From UBA10349 sp003485905 (GTDB lineage Bacteria; Pseudomonadota; Gammaproteobacteria; Arenicellales; Arenicellaceae): a stretch of 64,000 nt of DNA. Below the pieces are notes generated by a model. It did no database searches and was not told the origin of the DNA. It saw only the letters and a program-made list of their open reading frames with translations. The stretch covers positions 1 to 64,000 of the forward strand of contig CALSLL010000001.1 in assembly GCA_943787185.1 (NCBI GenBank), written 5' to 3'. The translations under genes and the position numbers were made by a program. Below are positions 54,982 to 63,924 of the stretch, in pieces (positions within the stretch are counted from its first letter, which is position 1; every line of letters begins with the position of its first letter).

Positions 54982-55145
54982 ACTTAAACATTCCTGACGA
55001 CCGCTATCGGCGCTTGGGGCATAGTTTAGTGCCCAGCAAAACCTAACATATAAGGTTGAGCGAAACCCTCCTCCCTATCTGTAGTAGAGTTGGCTTAATA
55101 CGAGACTCTGAGACCAACTTCATAAAACTTCAGATTGATAGAGCA

Positions 55146-56078
55146 ATGAAATTTCCAAACAGCCTAATCACAACCCTCGCAGTTGCGTGTATCTCTACGG
55201 CCGTCACCGCAGAGACAAGTGCTTTGTTTATCGGCAATAGCTTCACCTACGGCGCCGGCTCTTCCGTAAGGTTCTACCGCGCGGATTCGGTAACTGATCT
55301 CAATAATGAAGGTATCGGTGGCGTACCTGCGCTGTTCAAATCTTTCACCAATCAGGCCGGTCTCGACTATGACGTATATCTCGAAACTCGAGGCGGCAGT
55401 AATCTGGACTTCCATCTGGAGAATAAGCTCGGAGTCATTGGCCGACGTCCTTGGGATCAAGTTGTAATGCACGGCTACAGCACTTTAGATAGGGAGAAGC
55501 CCGGCAATCCGAATGTGCTCATCGATACTGTAGCGAGGATGTCGAGTTTTCTCGAAACCCTCAATCCTGAGGTAGAGGTATTTCTGACCGCCACCTGGTC
55601 CCGTGCAGATCTCGTCTATACATCTGACAGCCCTTGGAGGGATAAGCCTATTGGACAAATGGCGCTGGATGTTCGCGCTGGCTACGATCAAGCAGCTGCC
55701 GGTGCCCCTACTGTTAAAGCGGTGAATGGAGTCGGCGAGGCATGGACTCGAGCAATAGAAGCCGGCATCGCCGATCCCAACCCCTATGACGGAGTCAATT
55801 TCGATAAAATCGATCTGTGGACCTCTGATCACTATCACGCCAGTAGCTTTGGATATTACCTCGAAGCACTCGTCGTATTCGGCAATCTAACTGGACTCGA
55901 TCCACGCTCACTCGGTGAGAATGAATGTTCTGCCTTTGAGTTAGGTATGTCTCGCTCACAGATCAAAGGGCTTCAACAAACGGCTTACGAGCAATTAGCC
56001 AGTGAGAGCAAAGTGATGCCCGCTCCACTTATGTTGCCTAGGCCCGTTGCACCTGAACGTTGTGTGGCTGCACGTTAG
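55146..56078 (+). CDS. Exported SGNH-hydrolase-like protein
   Basis: Probable periplasmic esterase-type protein of 310 aa. The signal ends AVTAE. Block I is FIGNSFTYG (residues 28-36, Ser32 as nucleophile; GNS instead of GDS). The block V acid-base pair is Asp228-His231 (DHYH). The middle has RPWDQVVMHGYS, where a block II/III Gly and an oxyanion Asn would be expected but are not obvious. The ATG at 55146 gives a clean signal peptide; a TTG start at 55056 would add 30 unlikely residues. Substrate unknown. Confidence 0.72.
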   Translation: MKFPNSLITTLAVACISTAVTAETSALFIGNSFTYGAGSSVRFYRADSVTDLNNEGIGGVPALFKSFTNQAGLDYDVYLETRGGSNLDFHLENKLGVIGRRPWDQVVMHGYSTLDREKPGNPNVLIDTVARMSSFLETLNPEVEVFLTATWSRADLVYTSDSPWRDKPIGQMALDVRAGYDQAAAGAPTVKAVNGVGEAWTRAIEAGIADPNPYDGVNFDKIDLWTSDHYHASSFGYYLEALVVFGNLTGLDPRSLGENECSAFELGMSRSQIKGLQQTAYEQLASESKVMPAPLMLPRPVAPERCVAAR

Positions 56079-56663
56079 ACTCGTAAACTAAGGATATCTA
56101 AGCCTGCTGTTGAATTACTGAGCAGCAGTTTGGAGCATAAATCGGACGTATGGTCGAATATATATTCCGATCGTTTGAATGACTGTTAATTGCCCATAGC
56201 AGTCATTTGCCTTGAGCTTTTAGAAACAAAAAGTTCACCGGATTTGCCCAAGTATATAGAAAACTTTGTTTTGTCCTATTTGTATACAAACTTATCTAAA
56301 TTACACTGTTTGCATGTTCTCATTGTCAAAGGTTCGAAAGTTAACATATTGATACAAGATGGCTCCTACTCGATCTAAATCCCTACTAAAGCTGTTGCGG
56401 TCGCGAGAGAAGTTAGCTCATAGTACCGAATTTGAGAAATCACAAGACGAATTTCTACCTGAAATAACTGTAAGCGATGGAATTCGAATTGCTCCCGTGG
56501 TGCGCAAGCACGGCTGACGAGGAGCCTAGCCCCAAAAGTATCAGCCATGTCAGTGGAGAACTGAACCGTGAAGTCCAAGAATTTTTATATCTTACTCTCA
56601 TCTCTTTCCACCTTTTTTTCCAACCGATAATGATCTAACTACTAGGCACTACTAGGCACAGCG
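56079..56663. other. Intergenic region of 585 bases
   Basis: No gene that I can support. It contains a CTGCTG/CAGCAG inverted pair near 56105-56130 and the hairpin at 56178-56207. Short open frames on both strands lack ribosome sites and protein-like composition. Confidence 0.55.
56178..56207. repeat. Second copy of the GAATGAC hairpin element
   Basis: Arms AATGACTGTTA and TAGCAGTCATT around an eight-base loop. Aligned with the hairpin at 54951 the loop ATTGCC and outer arms are shared, and the C-G pair of the first copy is T-A here. The two copies bracket the SGNH-like gene. Confidence 0.6.
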
Positions 56664-57596
56664 CTATATCTGGTCAATATACTCCGTCATCCGTTTTCGT
56701 GCAGCTTCGTCCGGCAACTGACTAGAAGCCGTCATCGCATTTTCCGCCATGTGAACAGGGTTACCCGTTTCGGTCAGCACACAAGTAATCAAAGGATTTG
56801 CCAATATATATTTAAGCGAAAACTGTGCCCAACTCGTGCAATCGAATTCGCTAGTCCACTCTGGCAATGGCGTATCTTGTAAACGTTCAAAGTAAGAGCC
56901 GTTCATGAAGGGACGGTTAATTATTACTCCTATCCCCATATCAGCGGCCATCGGTAATAGCTTTGACTCCACCATTCGTTCCGCGATTGAGTAGTTTAGC
57001 TGTATAAAATCGGGCTTTTCACGTTGTAAAAATTCCTCCAACTGCGCGTACTTTTCTTCTTGGGACACAGTGACACCGATGTATCGTGCTTTCCCCTGCT
57101 CTTTCCAGTCGCGCAAGTTCGGCCACTGCACATCAAGGTCAGTTAGGCTAAAAATCTGCGCTAAATCAACTGAATCGCGTTGATACAACCGCAGTGTTTG
57201 CTCGAACTGATCTATGCCTGCCTGCTTACCAACTTGATCAATCTTGGTGGTAACAAACAAAGAACCTTTAATACCCGGTTGACTAATCACCTCTCCAAAA
57301 GCGCCATCATTTTCTATATTTCGTGGCCAAGTATCTACCATCGAGCCGCCATGGCCGATAAGCTCTTTTAATACCGCCTCTAGTGGTCCTGGCCCATTCT
57401 CTGCAATACCGGTAACCACTTTACTCGACCCTAATCCTACGATGGGTAAAACTTCGTCAGTTCCAGGTATTTGGCGCACCGGCATAGTCGATTGTGCTAA
57501 CGCAAAGCGCGGGGCCAATGCCATCAAGCTCGTTGCTGCACCCGACGCGAGAAATTGACGACGTGAAGTTTGTGAAGTGTATTGATTATGCTTCAT
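56664..57596 (-). CDS. Tat-exported aldo/keto-reductase-like protein, degenerate active site
   Basis: The 310-aa product has a Tat signal (SRRQFLASG, Arg12-Arg13; cleavage near ALAQS) and an AKR barrel: VVGLGSSKV-like strand 1, MVDTW, FVTTKID, KARYIGVTVS, PDFIQLNYS, GIGVIINRP, SLKYILANP. Of the catalytic tetrad only Asp88 and Lys118 remain; the Tyr position is Asn93 and the His position is Phe149. Normal reductase chemistry is therefore doubtful. AGGT precedes the ATG. A paralogue lies at 59381, on the other side of the metallophosphoesterase gene. Confidence 0.85.
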   Translation of the reverse strand: MKHNQYTSQTSRRQFLASGAATSLMALAPRFALAQSTMPVRQIPGTDEVLPIVGLGSSKVVTGIAENGPGPLEAVLKELIGHGGSMVDTWPRNIENDGAFGEVISQPGIKGSLFVTTKIDQVGKQAGIDQFEQTLRLYQRDSVDLAQIFSLTDLDVQWPNLRDWKEQGKARYIGVTVSQEEKYAQLEEFLQREKPDFIQLNYSIAERMVESKLLPMAADMGIGVIINRPFMNGSYFERLQDTPLPEWTSEFDCTSWAQFSLKYILANPLITCVLTETGNPVHMAENAMTASSQLPDEAARKRMTEYIDQI

Positions 57597-57789
57597 ATCA
57601 GTTACCTACGTTAATACTCGTTTGCTAATAATTCCTTCTGCTAGCTGTTGTTAACAGATGATAAATCAAATAGTTGCCACTTAGCTTTTTGATCGCGATC
57701 TTGTTGCTAGCTATTTGGTATATTGATCTTTATACGTATACCATATTTTAGCGTTATAAATATTCACGAACCAGAGTTTAAATATTGCC

Positions 57790-59316
57790 ATGCATACCCA
57801 ACCAAGATGCTTCAAAGCAGGTCCAAATCTATTTACGGTGTCCTCGCTAGTTTTGTTGGTGATGCTCACAAAGGTATCGGCCGCTGAATTTGATGGCAAT
57901 ATTGTATTAGGTAACCCAACGGCAACAACAATCACCGCTAATGTGTTAACCAATACTAGCCAGGATATCTATATAGCTTACGGCGTCAACGCGGGGGATT
58001 ATTCGGAGCGAACCCCGCGAGTTGGCTTTACGGCTAACCAACCCAACGAAATTCAATTGTCCGGTCTGCAAGCAAATACCCGCTATTACTACCAACTGAA
58101 TTACAACGAAGGAAATGATAACTTTGCTACTACTTCAGAAGAGACCTTTCATACGCCACGCAAACCAGGCAGTTCATTTATTTTTGGTGTGCAAGGTGAT
58201 TCGCACCCAGAGCGTGCACCACGCGACTTTATACCAGAGCTATATAGCCAAACTATAGGCTTGGCCAAGAATGATGGCGTCGACTTTTACCTAACCACAG
58301 GTGATGATTTTAGTATTGATTCGAGATACCCAAACGGCATCACCGAAGACGATGTTATTGAACGCTATAGAATCCAACGCCCACACCTTGGCATTGTAGG
58401 AAGCTCGGCACCAATATTTTTGGTCAATGGCAATCACGAACAAGGGGCACTGTATTTGTATAACGATGACCGTAAGTACGCGGCACCTGAAAACCCGGCC
58501 ATTTGGGTGCAAAATGCCCGTAATAGATACTTCACCCAACCGGTTCCTAATGAGTTTTATACGGGGAACAATCAAGAACTTAAGTATATTGATAAGGGAT
58601 TAACAGGTACCTACTACGCTTTTGAGTGGGGCGACGCTCTGTTCGTAACCCTTGATCCTTTCTGGACTTCCGAGGCGGTAGTTGACAATCTCTTTGAAGG
58701 GCCGCGTGGCGGCGGCAGAGGTCAAGGACAAGGCTTTGTAGGAAAGGATGGGCGAGTGCAGAGCAACCCGGCGGGAAAGACCGTCAATAAATGGGACATT
58801 AGCCTTGGCGATGCCCAATATAATTGGCTAAAACAAACTCTCGAACAAAGCGAGGCTACATTTAAATTTATATTTGCCCATATGCTGCACGGTACAAGCA
58901 GAGGTGGCGTGGAAGTAGCTAATCTTTACGAATGGGGCGGCGAAAATGAAAATGGAATTTATGAGTTTGATAAAGAGCGTCCAGGTTGGGACAAACCAAT
59001 ACATCAACTAATGGCCGATACAAATGTGACCGTGTTTTTTCACGCACACGACCATGTTTGGGTGAAGCAGGAACTTGATGGCGTGGTTTACCAGGAACTT
59101 GGTTCCCCTGCCGATGCTGATTACGCCCTTACAAACTGGACAAAGGCCTATACAGATAATACTAGCGTGATATATCCAAACACCGGTTACACGAGAGTTA
59201 GCGTCTCACCAAAACAAGTTACGGTAGATTATGTGCGTACCTTTTTGCCGGAACATGAAAATGAACAACAACAAAATGGAAAAGTGGCGTACAGCTATAC
59301 TATCGACGCGCCGTAA
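57790..59316 (+). CDS. Exported metallophosphoesterase with N-terminal Fn3-like domain
   Basis: Purple-acid-phosphatase-like architecture, 508 aa. The signal ends VSAAE; a fibronectin-like domain follows (about 35-122, with LQANTRYYYQLNY); then the calcineurin-type core: GDSH (136-139), GDD (171-173), GNHE (214-217), FAHMLHG and FFHAHDHVW as metal ligands. It cleaves a phosphate ester or diester in the periplasm; substrate not known. It is divergent from one AKR-like gene and convergent with the other. Confidence 0.88.
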   Translation: MHTQPRCFKAGPNLFTVSSLVLLVMLTKVSAAEFDGNIVLGNPTATTITANVLTNTSQDIYIAYGVNAGDYSERTPRVGFTANQPNEIQLSGLQANTRYYYQLNYNEGNDNFATTSEETFHTPRKPGSSFIFGVQGDSHPERAPRDFIPELYSQTIGLAKNDGVDFYLTTGDDFSIDSRYPNGITEDDVIERYRIQRPHLGIVGSSAPIFLVNGNHEQGALYLYNDDRKYAAPENPAIWVQNARNRYFTQPVPNEFYTGNNQELKYIDKGLTGTYYAFEWGDALFVTLDPFWTSEAVVDNLFEGPRGGGRGQGQGFVGKDGRVQSNPAGKTVNKWDISLGDAQYNWLKQTLEQSEATFKFIFAHMLHGTSRGGVEVANLYEWGGENENGIYEFDKERPGWDKPIHQLMADTNVTVFFHAHDHVWVKQELDGVVYQELGSPADADYALTNWTKAYTDNTSVIYPNTGYTRVSVSPKQVTVDYVRTFLPEHENEQQQNGKVAYSYTIDAP

Positions 59317-59335
59317 GTTTTACGCGCGTCGATAG
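59300..59335 (+). terminator. Possible terminator hairpin at the end of the metallophosphoesterase gene
   Basis: Arms CTATCGACGCG and CGCGTCGATAG (11 bp) around a 14-base loop; the left arm overlaps the last codons. T-rich sequence follows only ten bases later, so termination is not certain. It may serve both convergent genes. Confidence 0.5.
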
Positions 59336-59380
59336 ATATTCAAAGCTCTTTTTTGTTACAAAACTCTCCTGCAATATTCC

Positions 59381-60316
59381 CTATAGCATGGAGAAGAAGT
59401 GTTCAGACATGCGTTTACGCATCGCTTGATCAGGAAGTTTTCCATAACCACCACGCATATTATCAACTACGTGGTTAGCGCTAGTGGTTTCTGTCACGAT
59501 GGCAGTAATAGCAGGGTTAGAAAGAATGTATTTAAGCGAAAACTGCGCCCAAGATTCGCAATCAAATTCAGCGGCCCATTCCGGCAATTCTTTACCTCGC
59601 GTTAGACTAAATAAAGCGCCGTCGTCAACTACTCTAAATGGCTCCACCACAAATACGCCCATACCAGAATCTTGTGCTAGCGGTAAAATACGCTCCTCGT
59701 GTTCGTTTTGGTGCATATTGTAGCCAAGCATAATGACGTCTGGATTCTCAGTACGCATAAACTGTTCCAGCTCTTCATTAGTAGTGTCATACGTACGGCT
59801 GACCCCAATATGCCGAACCTTACCTTCTGCCTTAGCTTCTTTAAGGACTTCCCAGTTATTCTTAATATCCTTAAAGTTATGAACCAGCATCACATCCATT
59901 TGTTCTCTGCCAAAGTTGCTAGCAGTTTTAGCGAAATGATCTTTCGCAGCTTCTGTACCTTCCACGGTGATCTTTCCGATCAGGAATAATTCGTCTTGCA
60001 AGTTCATCTCGGTGACGAGACCACCGATATCGGGCGGATCCGGTCTAAAAAATGCTGGGGTATCCAATAATCGACCACCTTGATCAACCATCGCCTGAAT
60101 AAGCGATTTAGGCAACTCCGGGCCTTCCGGTGGTGTTGTAAAAAATATTTCTGGTGCACCCAACCCAACTACCGGTATTTGTTGATCCGATCCCGGTATT
60201 GCCCTAGTCAGCATACTTTCCTGTGCGAAAGATGCAGATGGCAACGCTGAAGCTGCAGCTACCACACTAGTCTGTGCCAGAAATTGTCTTCGGCTTAATG
60301 TCTTCGTATGGGTCAT
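59381..60316 (-). CDS. Tat-exported aldo/keto-reductase-like protein, paralogue
   Basis: The 311-aa product has a Tat signal (SRRQFLAQT, Arg9-Arg10; cleavage near SFAQE). The barrel follows with VVGLGAPEI, LLDTPAFF, FLIGKIT, MLVHNFKD, VRHIGVSR, GVFVVEPF and SLKYILSNP. Tetrad residues Asp85, Lys115 and His146 are kept, but the acid Tyr is Phe90. The C-terminal third is strongly like the gene at 56664 (EFDCxSWAQFSLKYIL). GAAGGT precedes the ATG. Export of an NADPH-type barrel and loss of Tyr suggest a changed role. Confidence 0.86.
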   Translation of the reverse strand: MTHTKTLSRRQFLAQTSVVAAASALPSASFAQESMLTRAIPGSDQQIPVVGLGAPEIFFTTPPEGPELPKSLIQAMVDQGGRLLDTPAFFRPDPPDIGGLVTEMNLQDELFLIGKITVEGTEAAKDHFAKTASNFGREQMDVMLVHNFKDIKNNWEVLKEAKAEGKVRHIGVSRTYDTTNEELEQFMRTENPDVIMLGYNMHQNEHEERILPLAQDSGMGVFVVEPFRVVDDGALFSLTRGKELPEWAAEFDCESWAQFSLKYILSNPAITAIVTETTSANHVVDNMRGGYGKLPDQAMRKRMSEHFFSML

Positions 60317-60518
60317 GATTTACCTTCGGGATATAGTAATTTTTCGAAATTCTAGCACTGAGTATATCGGATAGATAGGACATCCAATTAGTACGGCCTA
60401 TTCATTATACCTGCGCCGCACATAGCCTAATCCAAGCAACAACTTTTTAAAAAATTAGCGCTAGTATGAATAAATTGGTTTAATCTAAGAGTAAGCTTAA
60501 ATAGACGAGTAAATTAGG

Positions 60519-60905
60519 ATGCTATACCAAGGTTCGTGTCACTGCGGCGCAGTTCTGTTTGAAGTGGACGCTGATGACAAAATCAAATGCGGTGACTGCA
60601 ATTGTTCGATCTGCACCAAGTCCGGGTATCTTCACTTAATCGTCCCAGCTTCTAAATTCCGCTTGTTAAAAGGCGCATCACAAATAACTGCTTATACTTG
60701 GGGAACAGGCATTGCTAAACACACATTTTGTAAGGTCTGCGGGATAAAATCGTTTTATACCCCTCGATCAAACCCAGACGGATACGATATAAATGTGCGC
60801 TGTCTTGATATTGATGTTAACCAGGTTGAAATCGAGCCGTTTGACGGAAAAAATTGGGAAAAGAATGCCCATACTCTTAGACACATGAGTGTGGATGCCG
60901 AGTGA
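60519..60905 (+). CDS. GFA family (glutathione-dependent formaldehyde-activating-like) protein
   Basis: Small zinc protein of 128 aa. Cysteines are arranged as in the family: SCHCG (Cys7, Cys9), CGDCNCSIC (24, 27, 29, 32), and HTFCKVCG. The FCKVCGIKSFYTPRSNPDG block is diagnostic. GFA proteins bind two zincs and form adducts of small thiols; the exact activity is uncertain. Cytosolic. A short GAG/AGG region precedes the ATG. It stands alone. Confidence 0.9.
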   Translation: MLYQGSCHCGAVLFEVDADDKIKCGDCNCSICTKSGYLHLIVPASKFRLLKGASQITAYTWGTGIAKHTFCKVCGIKSFYTPRSNPDGYDINVRCLDIDVNQVEIEPFDGKNWEKNAHTLRHMSVDAE

Positions 60906-60992
60906 CCTTACGCCGGAGCAAGCAGCTTAACTAACAGTGCGTGTTAGCATTACCCGCGTGACAAACACACTACTATCAGGACAAGTATCAAT

Positions 60993-62042
60993 ATGAAAGC
61001 CTATACTTTAGCTTATATATCTATCGCGATTAATGCTCTTGCGTTGTAACCGCTTACCGTATTGGCCCATCATTCTCGCGCCGAGTTCGCCGATGAGGTT
61101 CAGGTGTTAGAAGGTGAACTCACCCAGGTAAGATGGGCAAACCCCCACCCGACGTTTGAGTTGCAGATGTCAAATCCGGATGGCGGCGAGCAGACCTTAG
61201 AAATTCAGGCATTTGGTTCCATGTATACCTTGAGTAGGGGCGGCGTAACCGAAGATTATTTTACGCTGGGCGAAAAGGTTCAAATTGCTGGACAAATATC
61301 AACCCGACGAGAAAACGTATTTTTGGCAAACAATATGCTACTCCAAAATGGTCAGGAAGTTGTTTTGAATGGCGGTGCTGAGCCCTATTTCAACCAGGAG
61401 GGTATTGGTGGCCTAGCCAATTGGGCGGCAAACGAGTCTGACGTGGTGGATGCAGAAGCAGAAAACCTCGGTCTATTTCGTGTATGGAGCCAGCCGCATC
61501 GCAGTGCAGATGCAAGAGACGGAAAAGGCGCGACTAATTTGCACTTACCTTTTAACGCTGAGGCTCTTTAAAAACGAGCCGCGTGGGATCCATTGAATGA
61601 CCCAGATATGCAGTGCATGCCTAAAGGAATGCCGGTTGTCATGGTTACACCCCACCCATTCACGTTTTCTACAGTAGGCTTTAACATTAAAATCTTGGCG
61701 CATGAGTACGCCGTTGAAAGGATTATTCATATGAATGATGCTGATAGTGCTAGCCTGCAGACACCAACCCCCCTAGGTTATTCCGTAGGCCGATGGGAGG
61801 ACGACACATTGGTCGTGAATACAACTAATATTAGTGCCAATTACTTTTTCTTCGGCTTCGATCTTAGCGATAAAGTAGCAATCGAAGAACGAATCACCCT
61901 CAGCGAAGATCAAACTCGACTAGATTATTTAGCAGTAATTACCGACCCAAACACATTCACCGAATCCGCCCGCATAGATCGGCACTGGCTAGCCTTGGGT
62001 GAAACACCGGAACCCTACGACTGCACGACTCAGTTAAACTAA
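60993..62042 (+). pseudogene. DUF6152-like two-domain protein with two in-frame TAA codons
   Basis: A 350-codon frame with the full family layout but TAA at codon 19 (61047-61049, inside the signal peptide) and at codon 193 (61569-61571, between the domains). The frame is otherwise unbroken: MKAYTLAYISIAINALAL, stop, PLTVLAHHSRAEF; NPH; LGLFRVWS; NAEAL, stop, KRAAWDP; MQCMPKGMP; GYSVGRWEDDTLVVNTTN; a final PYDC. At the second stop the relatives have Ala or Glu. No frameshift is present. Recent nonsense decay is the simplest reading. The HH-to-NPH spacing is two residues shorter than in the intact copies. Confidence 0.82.
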
Positions 62043-62115
62043 TCATCAATTAGAATAGCCTGACCGTTACCCAGACAATGAGGCCAACAACAAACTATGT
62101 ATTAGCGAGATTCAT

Positions 62116-63924
62116 ATGGAATACAAAATAAAAAATGCATTAGTACCAATCGTAACTATCATTGCGATTGTCGTGCTTGCGGGTTGCGACAAAGCCCCGC
62201 CCCAATCAGAACTAAATATTGAAGTAGACAATGCACTTGATGCTGAAGCTATCGTAATAGGTGCTGGAATTTCGGGGCTATCGGCCGCAGTCGAAATGGG
62301 TCGTGCTGGTGTAGAAGTTTTGGTTGTCGATATGAACTCAGTCCCGGGAGGACATGCAGTTATGGCTGGTGGCTTCGCAGTTATTGGCTCTCCTCTTCAG
62401 GAAGCTGCGGGCTATCAGGATACTCCAGCGCTGGCTTTCAAAGAGTGGCAAGAATGGACTGAGGTTGGAGACCCTTATTGGACGAAATTCTATACAGAAA
62501 ACTCCCGCGAGATGCTTTACGACTGGGTTATCGAGATGGGCGTTGAGTGGACTAGATTAATAAAGGGGGGGTTCGAAAATAGCGTGCCGCGCTTTCATTT
62601 CACCGAGCATGGCGCTCTAGACGTTGTACAAGCTTTAGTTCGCACTGTATTGGAGCTACCAACAGTTCATTTTCTTTGGAATCAAAAAGTTGAGCAGTTA
62701 ATTGTAAAAGAGAAACAAGTAACGGGCGTGCAAGTACGTGATGTCAGAAATGGTGACACCAAAACATTAAACAGCGAGCACGTAGTGCTAGCGACAGGTG
62801 GGTTCGAAGGAAACCTTGATAAAGTTCTTTCCAACTGGATGCCTGATTTACCAAAACCCGGCAGACTTCTCATAGGTGCGTCAGTACACGCGCGGGGTCA
62901 GGGATTAGACCTCGCTAGCGAAGCTGGCGCACAGGTCGCTAATATGGACCGTCAGTACATCTACACCAATGGCATTGTAAATATACATGACCCTGAAGGA
63001 GTATTTGCGGTTACGGCTGGCAACTCAAAGGCTGTCTGGGTTGATTCGAACAGTAAACGTTTTACCAATGAGGGTGGTTTAGACAAAGAAATTCTGCGCG
63101 ACATGCTCAATCTTGAAACAGCCACTTATTGGGCAATATTCGATGAACCAGGTCGCGCGGGCTTCGCAATGCGCGGTGCCGAATGGATTCATAACCCCGC
63201 CGCTGGACACCCGTTAATGGATAATCCGGAGATCACAAGCAAAGCAATGACGCTAACGGAATTAGCCGGAACAACTGGCCTACCTGCGGATACCCTGGCG
63301 GAAACTATCGCAAACTACAACGCCCAGATCGATAGTGGAGAAGATTCAGAGTTTAATCGCTTCCCCGAAATGAACGACGTGCCGCCTAGAATCGAACAGG
63401 CGCCATTTTATGCGCTGCAGTTCTACCCAATGACACGTAAAAGTATGGGTGGCGTCGTCGTCGATGCCGGGGGTCGTGCACTAAATGATAGTGGCGAAAT
63501 AGTTGTCGGCCTGTACGCTGTCGGAGAGGTAAACGGCAGTGTTGGCATAAACGGCAAACACGGAATGGATGGCATGTTCCTGGGGCCAGCAGTAGTTACC
63601 GGCCGCGTTGCCGGACAAACGATAGCAGCAGCACATGCCAATCGCGACTCTAGCATTACAATCTCGCCTGCAGCCGCGGAAGACCCAATGCCAGACAACG
63701 CTGCAACTTGGACAGCTTCCATGGGTACAACCGAGTTGGAGGCTTTGTTAACCACATCTAGAGATGGTTATTGGCATTTCGAGACATCGCACGCGATGGT
63801 CCTCGAGCGGCAGTATGAATGCGCGCAATGTCATTCATCCGACGTGCCATTCACACCAATCAATAACCGGGTAAGTAAATTAGCACAAGTTGAAGTTTGT
63901 ACTACTTGTCATGGCGCACGTTAA
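62116..63924 (+). CDS. FAD-dependent oxidoreductase lipoprotein with C-terminal di-heme tail
   Basis: Fumarate-reductase/3-ketosteroid-dehydrogenase-type flavoprotein, 602 aa. The lipoprotein signal ends VLAGC (Cys24). The FAD-binding GAGISGLSAA is at 49-58, and ATGGFEGN, GQGLDLASEAGAQ and the late GLYAVGEVNG with MDGMFLGPAVVTGRVAG complete the FAD site. The last 35 residues hold two c-type heme motifs, CAQCH (569-573) and CTTCH (595-599). Heme at the C-terminus is the reverse of Shewanella fumarate reductase, where it is N-terminal. The enzyme should pass electrons between FAD, its own hemes and envelope carriers. Substrate not assignable. Confidence 0.87.
   Translation: MEYKIKNALVPIVTIIAIVVLAGCDKAPPQSELNIEVDNALDAEAIVIGAGISGLSAAVEMGRAGVEVLVVDMNSVPGGHAVMAGGFAVIGSPLQEAAGYQDTPALAFKEWQEWTEVGDPYWTKFYTENSREMLYDWVIEMGVEWTRLIKGGFENSVPRFHFTEHGALDVVQALVRTVLELPTVHFLWNQKVEQLIVKEKQVTGVQVRDVRNGDTKTLNSEHVVLATGGFEGNLDKVLSNWMPDLPKPGRLLIGASVHARGQGLDLASEAGAQVANMDRQYIYTNGIVNIHDPEGVFAVTAGNSKAVWVDSNSKRFTNEGGLDKEILRDMLNLETATYWAIFDEPGRAGFAMRGAEWIHNPAAGHPLMDNPEITSKAMTLTELAGTTGLPADTLAETIANYNAQIDSGEDSEFNRFPEMNDVPPRIEQAPFYALQFYPMTRKSMGGVVVDAGGRALNDSGEIVVGLYAVGEVNGSVGINGKHGMDGMFLGPAVVTGRVAGQTIAAAHANRDSSITISPAAAEDPMPDNAATWTASMGTTELEALLTTSRDGYWHFETSHAMVLERQYECAQCHSSDVPFTPINNRVSKLAQVEVCTTCHGAR

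Noticed and set aside
56190..56578. Short open frames in the 585-base gap
   Set aside because: No ribosome sites, no recognisable domains, and both strands are equally open; treated as noise.
45361..61571. Reassignment of TAA to an amino acid in this organism
   Set aside because: TAA clearly ends many intact genes here, including nuoA, nuoI, nuoJ and soxC, so a changed code does not fit; local decay or sequence error is simpler.
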